A DNA stretch of 64,000 nucleotides from Flavobacterium frigidarium DSM 17623 (GTDB lineage: Bacteria > Bacteroidota > Bacteroidia > Flavobacteriales > Flavobacteriaceae): NCBI RefSeq assembly GCF_000425505.1, contig NZ_AUDO01000010.1, forward strand, positions 62,001-126,000, written 5' to 3'. Below are positions 1 through 8,414 of the stretch, one piece after another; position 1 is the stretch's first letter; every line of letters begins with the position of its first letter. A program made the translations under genes and the position numbers. The notes beneath the pieces were generated by a model. The model worked only from the letters and a program-made list of their open reading frames with translations. It had not been told where the DNA came from and ran no database searches.

Positions 1-364
1 TTTTAATTTGTTTAATATCAATTCCAGTCGCAGCGATTTTCTCGATAAGCAGTGCTGTGTCTATAACACTGTCATCAGTACTATCGTCAAGAACTTGGAT
101 TTCGAGCTTTTCTCTGGGATATTCTAATTGCGCAATCGTTGTTAGCAAGCGCTCAATAACATATTTTTCGTTAAAAATGGGAAGTTGGATTGTAACGTAC
201 GGAATCTCCTCTAATTTAGAAAAGTCAAATTGAACAGATTGGTCTTTAATTTTTTTACTTTTTAAATAATTAAGCAATAAATTAAATTGTGCAATACTGT
301 AAAAGAATACAAGTAAAATGGAAATCGAATATAGGATTACGATGAAGTAAGAAAGCTCTAGCAT
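1..364 (-). CDS. Processive family 2 glycosyltransferase, C-terminus outside window
   Basis: The reading frame opens with ATG at 364 and runs off the left edge, giving 121 codons of N-terminus. Residues about 5-27 form one hydrophobic membrane segment. Then comes a GT-A fold start with LPIFNE (61-66) and DDSTDD (93-98), the nucleotide-sugar binding signature of cellulose-synthase-like GT2 enzymes that have cytoplasmic catalytic domains. It should transfer a sugar from a nucleotide donor; the substrate cannot be read from this part. It lies 27 bases downstream of the next glycosyltransferase on the same strand, so co-transcription is likely. Confidence 0.75.
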   Translation of the reverse strand, partial: MLELSYFIVILYSISILLVFFYSIAQFNLLLNYLKSKKIKDQSVQFDFSKLEEIPYVTIQLPIFNEKYVIERLLTTIAQLEYPREKLEIQVLDDSTDDSVIDTALLIEKIAATGIDIKQIK

Positions 365-391
365 GATTGTATATTGTAACTATTTAGATTG

Positions 392-1081
392 TTATTTAAA
401 GGTGTATTTAAAAATCCAACCTATAATTTTTATTCCGGCCATAAAAGTTCCTTTTACAGTTCCAGAAATTTTTGAAACGCCAATTCGGTTTTTATAACGA
501 ACAGGGATTTCAACGTACGAATATTTTTGTTTTAATGCTTTTAATTGCATTTCGACAGTCCATCCGTATGTTTTGTCTTCCATATTAAGAGCCACTAATT
601 TATCATATTTTATAGCTCTAAAAGGGCCTAAATCTGTAAAAGTAGCACCAAAAAAAAGTTTCATTAAAAATGTTGCCAACCAGTTTCCAAAAACTTGCTG
701 CGGTGTCATTGAATTTTTTGCTCTAAGATGAGCCGCTCTAGCACCAATAACTAAATCAATTCCATCTGTGATAATTGGGGCAACAATTTGTGTTAACTCT
801 TCTGGATAATCAGAATAATCACCGTCCAAAAATACTATAATATCTGGTTTATTTGGCAATTTTGCGATATAATCTAAACCTTTTAAACAAGCATGTCCGT
901 ACCCTTTTTTATTTTCTAATAATACGGTTGCTCCAGCTTTTTGGGCTACTGCTACGGTATTATCGGTCGAATTATTACTAATTACGATTACTTCGTCTAC
1001 ATAACTAGGAATATCCTTAATAACATTAGCAATTGCTTTTTCTTCGTTATATGCAGGTATTATGACTTTTATAGTGTTCAT
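392..1081 (-). CDS. DPM1-like family 2 glycosyltransferase
   Basis: A 229-residue soluble GT2 enzyme. IPAYNEE (9-15), NNSTDNT (36-42) and the acidic FLDGDYSD (84-91) give the metal and nucleotide-sugar site, and DLGPFRAI (150-157) is typical of the dolichyl-phosphate mannose/glucose synthase-like branch. It lacks the C-terminal membrane anchor of some relatives. The likely reaction is transfer of a hexose to a polyprenyl phosphate or a similar lipid carrier at the inner membrane. The gene sits 6 bases from the small exported protein upstream and 27 bases from another GT2 downstream, so this is a surface-glycan type operon. The acceptor is unknown. Confidence 0.8.
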   Translation of the reverse strand: MNTIKVIIPAYNEEKAIANVIKDIPSYVDEVIVISNNSTDNTVAVAQKAGATVLLENKKGYGHACLKGLDYIAKLPNKPDIIVFLDGDYSDYPEELTQIVAPIITDGIDLVIGARAAHLRAKNSMTPQQVFGNWLATFLMKLFFGATFTDLGPFRAIKYDKLVALNMEDKTYGWTVEMQLKALKQKYSYVEIPVRYKNRIGVSKISGTVKGTFMAGIKIIGWIFKYTFK

Positions 1082-1087
1082 TATATT

Positions 1088-1480
1088 TTATAGAGAGTTA
1101 TCTTTTTTATAATCTGAAAGAGAGGTCCATTCATTTGTTTTTACTCCCGCTTTGTATCGTTCTGCTTTAACTAAGTTACCATTTTTGTACAGTAAACAAA
1201 GACCGTTAAGAACATTGTTTTTGAATTCGGCTTTTTTTAATGTTGCCCCTTTCTCGTCATAAAAGAGCCACCAATCTACTTTTTTATTGGCTTCAAAATG
1301 GCCTTCCTCTTTTTTATTACCGTTATCATAGTAATAATACCAGTAGTCATTTTTTTGATTGTTGAGAGTCCAACCTTCTGATTTCATCGTTTGATTGTCA
1401 AAATAGTTTTTTACATATACTTTTTGTGCCGTCATAGAAAAGACGGAAAGTAAACTGAAGACAAGTAGCGATTTAAACAT
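1088..1480 (-). CDS. Exported YwqK/MORN-like repeat protein
   Basis: A 130-residue protein with a signal peptide ending near SMTAQ (about 15-19), followed by about three aromatic repeats of the pattern Y-x-NG-x-K-x-EG and W-x-x-YD. These are characteristic of YwqK-type (MORN-variant) antitoxin-like repeats, common and mostly uncharacterised in Bacteroidetes. No catalytic motif is visible. It precedes the DPM1-like gene by 6 bases and is probably the first gene of this small operon, because a gap with a fresh reading direction signal follows the Fe-S gene at 1568. The antitoxin name of the family is historical; an envelope role is inferred from the signal peptide. Confidence 0.65.
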   Translation of the reverse strand: MFKSLLVFSLLSVFSMTAQKVYVKNYFDNQTMKSEGWTLNNQKNDYWYYYYDNGNKKEEGHFEANKKVDWWLFYDEKGATLKKAEFKNNVLNGLCLLYKNGNLVKAERYKAGVKTNEWTSLSDYKKDNSL

Positions 1481-1567
1481 TATGATTTGTATTTTAATAA
1501 ACTTGCTGCAACTAATTTGAAAGAATCATTTTATTTGCAGCAAGTTAGAATTGACAACCTTTATAAA

Positions 1568-3160
1568 CTATTTATTATTAACATAATCCATTAGGTCAAT
1601 ATCGTTTCCTAATAGGATTTCGTTAGCATTGATACGTCCACCTGGAGAATCATTTTCTAACTTTAATACACCTCTAGGACAAACTGCAGAACAAACTCCG
1701 CAGCCTACGCATGAAGAACGTACAATATTTTCCCCTTTTTGAGCGTAGCTACGTACATCAATACCCATCTCACAAAAAGTAGAACAGTTTCCACATGAAA
1801 TACATTGTCCTCCGTTTGTAGTAATTCTAAACTTAGAAAGTAAGCGTTGTTGTAATCCTAAAATAGCTGCCATAGGACATCCAAAACGACACCAAACTCT
1901 ATTCCCTAAAATAGGGTAGAACCCTACACCAATCACACCACTAAAGGCAGCACCGATAGCAAAACCGTACCACTCTCTTAAAGAGTTACTATCTATAAAT
2001 AAGATATTTTGATTACCTGAGAAATAGTTCATCAATAAAGAGATAATGATAATTACAACAAGTGTAACCATGGTATAGACTGCATCAGTATCCATATCTT
2101 TTCTCTTGAACAAGAACAAAGCGGTTGTAAATACCGTCAAGAAAATAACGATTCCTCCTATGAATTGATCTCTTGTTATAAAGCTCATTTCGGGATTATT
2201 AGACAAGAAAGTAAATATTACTGCAATTGTCATTACAAATACGAATACCAATACCGAGTGAATCATCCATCGTTCTATTTTCCAAGAAATCATTGATTTA
2301 CTTGATAAATGTCTAAAGCTGTCTCCAGCTGTTTCGGCTAAACCTCCGCAACCACAAACCCATGAACAATACCACCTTTTTCCGTAGAAATAGGTTAGAA
2401 TAGGAGAGATGATGAAAATCATTGCGATTCCAAATAGTAACATAAACATACCTAAATTGCCACCTTCAATCATAGCTTTTAAGTGCCAATCATTAAAAAA
2501 GTAGTAGTTTAGAGGCCACATGTTTTTTAAATCTTTCGCAAAATAAGCTTTCTCTGGATTCAATTTTTCTAATATTTCTGGAATCAAAAAAGCAAATCCT
2601 AATTGAAAAAACATTACAGATATTGTTCTTACTAATTGGTATTTATTATGACGGTATTTTAAAATAAATTTATACCCTAAACCTACAATAGCAATCGTAT
2701 ATAACGTTCCATAAACAAACCATTGACTTGCAGGTTTTCCGTTTAAAAGCAAACTTAAAGGGTCAAAAAAGGCTACTATTCCTGTATTAGCACCGCCTTC
2801 AGAGTTGAGTCCTAAATACTTTGGAAACCAATACAAAACAACATAAAAAGAAGTTAGAATAATTCCTACCATCCAAGCAAGAGTTCCTTTATTAGTTAAG
2901 GAGCTATGCATGATACCATCATTTTTAATTCCTTCAGGTTTGTTTAAATAGGTTCTGTTGGCATAAAGAATGATACCTCCAAAAACAGCAACAATAGAAG
3001 CTGTTAACCAAATTCCCTTGTAAGGAAAGTTGATGTTAAAAAGAGCAAGTGCCATGATAAATAGACCTATAAGACCTATTGAAATTCCTGTTTTTTGAAT
3101 ACCGTCTAGCACATTATTATCATGCGATGCTACCGATATGTTTTCTATAGATTTACTCAT
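1568..3160 (-). CDS. Membrane-bound 4Fe-4S protein, NapH/CcoG-like
   Basis: A 530-residue polytopic membrane protein. The C-terminus holds two complete ferredoxin motifs, Cys453/456/459/463 and Cys484/487/490/494, and the membrane part has the paired CxxxC motifs around WYCSWVC and WCRFGCP that define the NapH/CcoG/RdxA group. Such proteins pass electrons between quinol and periplasmic or cytoplasmic partners. The stop codon is one base from the start region of the FAD/NAD oxidoreductase gene upstream, so the two were probably selected as an electron-transfer pair. The length exceeds classical NapH because of extra membrane helices in the N-terminal half. The final acceptor is not evident. 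Confidence 0.75.
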   Translation of the reverse strand: MSKSIENISVASHDNNVLDGIQKTGISIGLIGLFIMALALFNINFPYKGIWLTASIVAVFGGIILYANRTYLNKPEGIKNDGIMHSSLTNKGTLAWMVGIILTSFYVVLYWFPKYLGLNSEGGANTGIVAFFDPLSLLLNGKPASQWFVYGTLYTIAIVGLGYKFILKYRHNKYQLVRTISVMFFQLGFAFLIPEILEKLNPEKAYFAKDLKNMWPLNYYFFNDWHLKAMIEGGNLGMFMLLFGIAMIFIISPILTYFYGKRWYCSWVCGCGGLAETAGDSFRHLSSKSMISWKIERWMIHSVLVFVFVMTIAVIFTFLSNNPEMSFITRDQFIGGIVIFLTVFTTALFLFKRKDMDTDAVYTMVTLVVIIIISLLMNYFSGNQNILFIDSNSLREWYGFAIGAAFSGVIGVGFYPILGNRVWCRFGCPMAAILGLQQRLLSKFRITTNGGQCISCGNCSTFCEMGIDVRSYAQKGENIVRSSCVGCGVCSAVCPRGVLKLENDSPGGRINANEILLGNDIDLMDYVNNK

Positions 3161-3161
3161 T

Positions 3162-4457
3162 TTATGCTGTTTTTGTTCCTATGAATTCAGTTGTAAACTG
3201 CTTTTGTATTTCTTTGCTGTGGTTCTTGAAAAATTCAGGATCAAAGTTTGCCTCTGCCAAATGTTTTACCACATAATCAACCGATTCTTTATTAGTGAGA
3301 ACTTTGTCGAAAAACTCATGTCTCATTCGGATCCCAAAAGTATTAATCCCTAGAAATTCACGTGTTTCTTTATGGAATGAGATTCTGATTGCTTTTTTAC
3401 CTTTTGAATGTTCCCAGTAAAAATGATTTTCATCATCCTTAGGCTTTGCCCAAACCCATCCATAAGTTTGATATTCGATATCTAAAAACTTAGCAGAATT
3501 GAACCAGTGTCCAGGTTTGTATTGCAAAGGATTTCCAGTTAATGTTTGTGCTAATACTTCGCCCATCATTCTTCCGGTGTACCATACGGCCTCAATTGGT
3601 CGTCTCAAATCGATTCCTTCATGTTGCTCTGCACAATCACCAATCGCGTAAACGTCTTTCACATTAGTTTCTAAAAAACGATTTACCTTAACACCTTTTC
3701 CAAGCTCTATAGCCGAACCTTTCAAGAAATCAATATTAGGCGATACTCCAGCAGTCAATCCTACAATTTGGCAATCGATAGTTTCTCCTTTATCAGTAAC
3801 TACTGCTCGTACATGTCCGTTATCGTCAGATAGGATTTCGACCATATTCGTGTCTAATCTTAAATCGATGTGGTGTTCAAGTATGTGTCTGTTGATCATT
3901 TTACTTTCGCCGGAAGGCAACACACCACTCCAAAAACTTTTTTCACGCACTAAGAAAGTAACGTCGATATTACGAGAACGGAGCATTTCGGCAAGCTCTA
4001 TTCCTATTAAACCACCGCCTACGATGACTGCTCTTTTTGTTGTAGGAGCCCATTGTTCAAGAGCTTCAAGATCCTGTTTGTGGTATAATCCTGTTACACC
4101 ATTTAACTCTTGACCAGGCCAACCGTATTTGTTCGGTTTTGAACCTGTAGCAATCACTAGTTTGTCATAGCTTATTTTACTTTTATCGGCAAGAAGCAAT
4201 TGTTTTTCATCTGTGATTACCTCTGTAACCATACCTTCTAGCAAGTCGATATTGTTCTTTTTCCAAAAGTCATTTTCATAGGGCTGCATGTGTTCAAACT
4301 TCATGTGTCCCATGAAAACATACATTAAAGCTGTTCTCGAAAAAAAGTATTTCGTCTCAGCAGAAATAATCGTGATTTTTGCATCAGACCTTTTTCGAAT
4401 GTGGCGCGCTAAAGTGACTCCAGAGATTCCGTTTCCAATTATGACAATGTGTTCCAT
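3162..4457 (-). CDS. FAD/NAD(P)-dependent oxidoreductase
   Basis: A 431-residue pyridine nucleotide-disulfide type flavoprotein. The N-terminal dinucleotide motif GNGISG (8-13) binds FAD, a second VGGGLIG motif near the middle binds NAD(P)H, and an AIGDCAE motif closes the FAD site, as in rubredoxin/ferredoxin and nitrite reductase-type reductases. I start at the ATG at 4457, which puts the FAD motif at the extreme N-terminus; an in-frame upstream extension of ten codons is possible but adds no conserved sequence. No redox-active CxxxxC is seen. It is followed immediately by the membrane Fe-S gene and probably supplies or takes electrons from it. Confidence 0.75.
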   Translation of the reverse strand: MEHIVIIGNGISGVTLARHIRKRSDAKITIISAETKYFFSRTALMYVFMGHMKFEHMQPYENDFWKKNNIDLLEGMVTEVITDEKQLLLADKSKISYDKLVIATGSKPNKYGWPGQELNGVTGLYHKQDLEALEQWAPTTKRAVIVGGGLIGIELAEMLRSRNIDVTFLVREKSFWSGVLPSGESKMINRHILEHHIDLRLDTNMVEILSDDNGHVRAVVTDKGETIDCQIVGLTAGVSPNIDFLKGSAIELGKGVKVNRFLETNVKDVYAIGDCAEQHEGIDLRRPIEAVWYTGRMMGEVLAQTLTGNPLQYKPGHWFNSAKFLDIEYQTYGWVWAKPKDDENHFYWEHSKGKKAIRISFHKETREFLGINTFGIRMRHEFFDKVLTNKESVDYVVKHLAEANFDPEFFKNHSKEIQKQFTTEFIGTKTA

Positions 4458-4479
4458 AGATAAAAATAATGCGTTAATA

Positions 4480-4504
4480 AATCCCAATCGCGAAGATTGG
4501 GATT
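4480..4504. repeat. Perfect 10-bp hairpin between two cluster genes
   Basis: Arms of ten bases (AATCCCAATC and its complement) flank a five-base loop. On the minus strand it lies after the DUF6503 stop and before the oxidoreductase start. No clear U-tract follows, so it may be an attenuator, an RNA stability element or a small dispersed repeat rather than a strong terminator. Confidence 0.5.
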
Positions 4505-4537
4505 AGACTAATCAATGACTACTTACGTAAATAAAGC

Positions 4538-5344
4538 TTACTTTGTTTTAAAATCTTCTCCTATTTTAAAAGTATCTGCATTAACTTTTACAAAGTGAAT
4601 GTTAGATAAGGTAGCTTCACCTAATTGATCTGAAAGACCTGTTCCTTCTGCCCATCCTGCAAAAATCCATTTTGTAGCAAAGGGTACACCGTCTACTTCT
4701 TTGTAATCCACGTATTTAATTGCATGAGGATTTTTCTCAGCAGCTTCTTTACCACCCATTAAAGTTACGATGTAAGCCGCTTTTTCAAGTAAATTTGTTT
4801 TTTTATTAGCATAAACTACATACCAGTCATCAGGAGCGTCTCCTGTACCTGATTCAAAAGTCAATTTCTCAGTTAAGTAGTCTGCAGCATCACTTTCTTT
4901 ATTATCATATGCAGTCCAGATTGTTCCTGGATCATTTAATTTAAATGGAAATAGAAAAAAGTAGTTCCATGTGTATGCATCAAAACGCACCGCATCTTCA
5001 TTTGCTATGGTTGGAGAGTATGCTACTTTATCATTGTTGATTACTATTTTTGAACCATCTTTATATTCGATTACACTTTGAGTCGAATTTGTTAATGTTG
5101 TAAAAGTAGCATTCATTCTTTCCTTACCTCCAAAAATGATTTGAATATCAAATTGAACAGCTTCATTAGCAGCAAATTTTTCTTTTTGGTGTGCATTCTC
5201 AACTGTAGTTGCAAAGGTATTTTTTTCTGTTGCAGTGCTATCGACTACAGTAGTGTCATCTGTAGTAGCCTCTTTCTCTTCGTTAGATTTACACCCAGTA
5301 ACAATTAATGCAGCAAGTAATAAAGTAGTAGCAATTTTTTTCAT
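4538..5344 (-). CDS. DUF6503-type lipoprotein
   Basis: A 268-residue lipoprotein precursor. The signal peptide ends in the lipobox VTGC, so Cys18 would be lipidated; a Thr/Asp-rich linker follows. The rest fits the DUF6503 pattern as I remember it: YTWNYFFLFPFKLNDPGT near the middle, then DAPDDWYVVY and a VDGVP...W block, a beta-rich outer-membrane-attached fold loosely like LolA/LppX proteins. No function is assigned to the family. A TAnnTTTG promoter motif sits about 50 bases upstream, so this gene may have its own transcript inside the longer cluster and drive the oxidoreductase and Fe-S genes downstream. Confidence 0.65.
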   Translation of the reverse strand: MKKIATTLLLAALIVTGCKSNEEKEATTDDTTVVDSTATEKNTFATTVENAHQKEKFAANEAVQFDIQIIFGGKERMNATFTTLTNSTQSVIEYKDGSKIVINNDKVAYSPTIANEDAVRFDAYTWNYFFLFPFKLNDPGTIWTAYDNKESDAADYLTEKLTFESGTGDAPDDWYVVYANKKTNLLEKAAYIVTLMGGKEAAEKNPHAIKYVDYKEVDGVPFATKWIFAGWAEGTGLSDQLGEATLSNIHFVKVNADTFKIGEDFKTK

Positions 5345-5392
5345 AGTATTTTAAGATTTATTGTTTGTGTTTGTTTTAATGTTTGTTTGATA

Positions 5393-5400
5393 CAAAAGTA
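5393..5400 (-). promoter_or_regulatory. Bacteroidetes -7 motif before DUF6503 gene
   Basis: On the minus strand the sequence reads TACTTTTG, matching the Bacteroidetes -7 consensus TAnnTTTG. It lies in the 58-base gap between two same-strand genes and would start a transcript about 40-45 bases before the ATG at 5344. The -33 element was not assigned. Confidence 0.5.
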
Positions 5401-5402
5401 GG

Positions 5403-6098
5403 TTACTTTATAATCTTGGTATTGTAATAATGTAAGATACTTTCATTTGTATGTCCTAATTTACGCTTTAAATGAATCATAGCAAATATATATTGCAAGC
5501 GCCAAACGCCGATTTGCAAATATTTTCTAGCAGATGTCACAATGGTCTTGTTAATCACGACAAATTGATTTTTGGCATAAAGCCTTCTAATAATGTCATT
5601 GTCCTCATATATAATCAGGCTTTCATTGAACTGATCAATGTCATTAAAAAGTGCTTTCTCAATAAATAAGGATTGATCCCCTCCGCGACAACAAATGTGG
5701 TTAATTCTCGTGAACCATTGCGAAATTATCAAAACGGGATGTTTGCTATCGAATTTCATCCGGAAACAGCCCGCTTTATTATCTTTTTCTAGTTCGTTCT
5801 TAATACTCAAATCAAAATGTAATGGAGGATAAGTATCTGAATGTAAAAAGTACAACACATCGCCTGTGGCCTTAGTTGCTCCCGCATTCATTTGCTTGGC
5901 TCTCCCTTTTGCTGAATGAACTAAAATTACATCAGGATTATTACGAACGATTGCTACCGTGGCATCGGTGCTACCACCATCAACAACAATGATTTCAAAT
6001 GCGACTTGATTTGAAATCAGTTGTTGTAATTTGGCAATTAATTTATTGATAGCGCTTTCTTCATTATAAACCGGAATAATGATCGAAAGTTTATTCAT
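5403..6098 (-). CDS. TIGR04283-type glycosyltransferase (arsenosugar-associated family)
   Basis: A 231-residue GT2 enzyme with IPVYNEE at the N-terminus, VVDGGSTDAT, and YFLHSDTYPP containing the metal-binding acid. The CCRGGDQS block and the following acidic EDNDIIRR are typical of the TIGR04283 family, which was named for its presence in arsenosugar loci. It presumably transfers a sugar, but the substrate is not proven for the family. The start overlaps the end of the DUF547 gene by eight bases, indicating translational coupling. A TIGR04282 gene lies two genes upstream, and the pairing of both families in one cluster supports the assignment. Confidence 0.75.
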   Translation of the reverse strand: MNKLSIIIPVYNEESAINKLIAKLQQLISNQVAFEIIVVDGGSTDATVAIVRNNPDVILVHSAKGRAKQMNAGATKATGDVLYFLHSDTYPPLHFDLSIKNELEKDNKAGCFRMKFDSKHPVLIISQWFTRINHICCRGGDQSLFIEKALFNDIDQFNESLIIYEDNDIIRRLYAKNQFVVINKTIVTSARKYLQIGVWRLQYIFAMIHLKRKLGHTNESILHYYNTKIIK

Positions 6099-6855
6099 TC
6101 AAACTCCAATTGTAGTCTTTGAAACTAATTTTTGCGTTGCTGTTAATTTTTACAGCGCTGTATTTATTAAAAAAGTCAACGATGGAACCTTTTTTCTTGA
6201 AGTCATCTCCAAACCAATCAAAGATTTTTGAAATCTCAATTTTAGAAGCTGTGATCGTATTTTTTGATTTGTCGTTTATGAAACTTTTAGTCACACTATT
6301 TAATTGCGATTCTAAGTTAGCTTCAGTGTACGCTTGATTTAATAGATTAGGACAAGAAAAAGAAGCACAGTTGATGGCAAAGTGAATGCGAGGTTCGTCC
6401 ATCTTTCTAAGGATTTGGTGCTCAATTTCCTCTAAGCTGTATTTTTTATTTCCTAATGTAAAGAATTTAGTTCCCCATGGATCTTTGATGTCCTTGATAC
6501 TTTTTACAGGATAGTTATCAATAATCAACTTTACCGTGTAAGCATTGTAGGCATTGATCCAGTAAGCAAGAGTTGCTTTTCTAGAAGTTGACGATGTAGG
6601 AACATTTGCAGCTAGTTCACTTAAATAACTAGACAATTCTTTACTGTCTTTTCTAAAAGCGCTATAATTTACTTTTCCGCTTTTAGTAACGTTCTTTTGT
6701 AGTAATGCATTCCATTTAGAATGATCCATACTTTTGACATCTGTTCCAGCTTGTACATCCGTTACTGTTTCTACAGTAGTTTCTGGAGCTGCTGATTTTG
6801 TTTTACCACATGAAATTAATGGCAAAAACATAAGGGCTATAATTACTTTTTTCAT
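6091..6855 (-). CDS. DUF547 lipoprotein
   Basis: A 254-residue lipoprotein precursor with lipobox LISC (Cys16). The start is set at the ATG at 6855; the codon two positions upstream is TTG and adds nothing. The mature part carries the DUF547 hallmarks YWINAYNAYT and the Cys-Ala-Ser-x-Ser-Cys-Pro block. DUF547 proteins are widespread but without established biochemistry; the conserved Cys, Asn and His residues suggest a papain/transglutaminase-like fold, which is only inference. The gene is coupled to the TIGR04283 gene by an eight-base overlap and follows the hydroxylase gene after about 70 bases. Confidence 0.75.
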   Translation of the reverse strand: MKKVIIALMFLPLISCGKTKSAAPETTVETVTDVQAGTDVKSMDHSKWNALLQKNVTKSGKVNYSAFRKDSKELSSYLSELAANVPTSSTSRKATLAYWINAYNAYTVKLIIDNYPVKSIKDIKDPWGTKFFTLGNKKYSLEEIEHQILRKMDEPRIHFAINCASFSCPNLLNQAYTEANLESQLNSVTKSFINDKSKNTITASKIEISKIFDWFGDDFKKKGSIVDFFNKYSAVKINSNAKISFKDYNWSLNE

Positions 6856-6922
6856 TTTCAAATTGTTTTATATTACTGATTAAATAGACTGCTTGTTTTG
6901 GGTTTCCTGACAAAAAAAAGAA

Positions 6923-7795
6923 TTATTTTTTTAAGGGATATATTTCTTGCTTTAAAAAATCCTCTGGGAACTCATTATCATCGCTAAATCCTAGTTCGAT
7001 ATCGCGACCATCTTTAGGGATATAATTTGTTCTAAAAAGGTAGTCCCACAAACTCAGTGAGATCCCAAAGTTTACTCCATTTCGCTTAGGTATAACTTTA
7101 CTGTGATGCCAAATATGCATTTTTGGGTTATTAAAAATATATTTAAAAATTCCGTAATCCCAACCAATATTTGCGTGATTGAGGTGCCCAATTGCGATGG
7201 TTATAAAGTGGACGATAAATACATCTTGTAGATTAAAGCCTCCTATCAAAATTATTGGGATATAGAGAATGGATTTATAAACTATAGGTTCCATCCAATT
7301 GTATCTAAAGTGCGCTGCAAAACCCATCTCTTTCACACTATGGTGTGTTTTATGAATTTTCCATAAAAACGGAAAAGTATGTAGCATTCTATGTACGTTC
7401 CATTGTATAAAGTCACTGATGATAAAGAATAGAAACAGCGCAGTAGGACGTGACAATTTTTCGATAGAAAATAACTGAATAGGTTGCAGTTCGAAACCAA
7501 AGAGCAATAAAAAATCATTGATTAGTGTGGCAGTAATATTCGATAAAGCAATAAGCAAAATCAAATTCAACAGAAAGAAATTAAAGAATAAGTAGAATAA
7601 ATCTAGCCAGAAATCTTTCCTGAAAATGCGTTGGTTCTTTCGCCAAGGGAAAGCAATTTCTAATAACCATACAATAAGTGAAATACTCAATAAACCATAA
7701 AAATAGTTATCCCATTTCCAGTATAGGATTTCGCTTTTAAGGTAATTAAAGTATCCACTGTAAGATTCTAAAAAAATGCCAATGTATTTTTCCAT
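6923..7795 (-). CDS. Fatty acid hydroxylase / sterol desaturase family membrane protein
   Basis: A 290-residue membrane enzyme with four or more hydrophobic helices and the complete histidine set of the superfamily: HRMLH (135-139), HKTHH (148-152), His204/His207 and HIWHH (227-231). These residues hold a di-iron centre that hydroxylates or desaturates lipids using O2 and electrons. The natural substrate here is unlikely to be a sterol; a fatty acid, carotenoid or other membrane lipid is more likely in this group. It is placed seven bases after the TIGR04282 gene. The cluster's Fe-S protein and flavoprotein could supply its electrons, which is inference. Confidence 0.8.
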   Translation of the reverse strand: MEKYIGIFLESYSGYFNYLKSEILYWKWDNYFYGLLSISLIVWLLEIAFPWRKNQRIFRKDFWLDLFYLFFNFFLLNLILLIALSNITATLINDFLLLFGFELQPIQLFSIEKLSRPTALFLFFIISDFIQWNVHRMLHTFPFLWKIHKTHHSVKEMGFAAHFRYNWMEPIVYKSILYIPIILIGGFNLQDVFIVHFITIAIGHLNHANIGWDYGIFKYIFNNPKMHIWHHSKVIPKRNGVNFGISLSLWDYLFRTNYIPKDGRDIELGFSDDNEFPEDFLKQEIYPLKK

Positions 7796-7802
7796 GATAC
7801 TA

Positions 7803-8414
7803 TTATAGTAATTGTTCTTTAAAATTGATATTGTATCCGCTACGTTCTAAATCTTCAAAAGTATCGATGTCATTGAGGGTTTCTAATAGCTGTACTTTTG
7901 CGTTTTTTAAATCGTTCATAGTTGCATTAAAAACCGTAGCTGTTCCCCATTCTTTGTTATTAAAAACGGCAGGAGTGCTTTGATTCAAACCTAATAGATA
8001 ATAACCACCATCTTCTGCAGGGCCTACAACTGCATCATTATTTTGCAATGCTTTGAAAGCGTTCTCAATAATGCTTGCTTTCAAGTCAAATAAATCGCTG
8101 CCTACAACCACACAATGATTGTATCCTTTTTGAAATAAGGAGTCAAAAGCAGCTTGCATTTTATTTCCTAAATCACCTGGAGCTTGCAGTACTTTATTAA
8201 AATATTCTGTTGACCAAATATCGTTTTCTACGATGGTCGTATCATAAAACAAGAATTTATCACAGTCGATATGTTGGGTTTCATTGCGAGTATGTAACAA
8301 CAATTCTTTATAAATTTCTAATGTTTTTTCGTCACCTATGGTTTTGGCTAAGCGTGTTTTTACCTTCCCTAATTCAGGGTTGCGGGTAAAAATGATTAGT
8401 GCTTTATTATTCAT
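7803..8414 (-). CDS. TIGR04282-type glycosyltransferase-like protein
   Basis: A 203-residue protein of the nucleotidyl/glycosyl transferase fold. Diagnostic blocks are the N-terminal IFTRNPELGKVKTRLA, a GDLGNKMQAAF segment, VVVGSDLFDL, and GPAEDGGYYLLGL. This is the TIGR04282 pattern (DUF2064), a family found beside TIGR04283 in arsenosugar biosynthesis loci and related to MobA/CofC-like nucleotidyltransferases. Either a glycosyl or a nucleotidyl transfer is plausible. The start overlaps the rhodanese gene stop by eight bases and the hydroxylase follows after seven, so the genes are tightly coupled. Confidence 0.75.
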   Translation of the reverse strand: MNNKALIIFTRNPELGKVKTRLAKTIGDEKTLEIYKELLLHTRNETQHIDCDKFLFYDTTIVENDIWSTEYFNKVLQAPGDLGNKMQAAFDSLFQKGYNHCVVVGSDLFDLKASIIENAFKALQNNDAVVGPAEDGGYYLLGLNQSTPAVFNNKEWGTATVFNATMNDLKNAKVQLLETLNDIDTFEDLERSGYNINFKEQLL

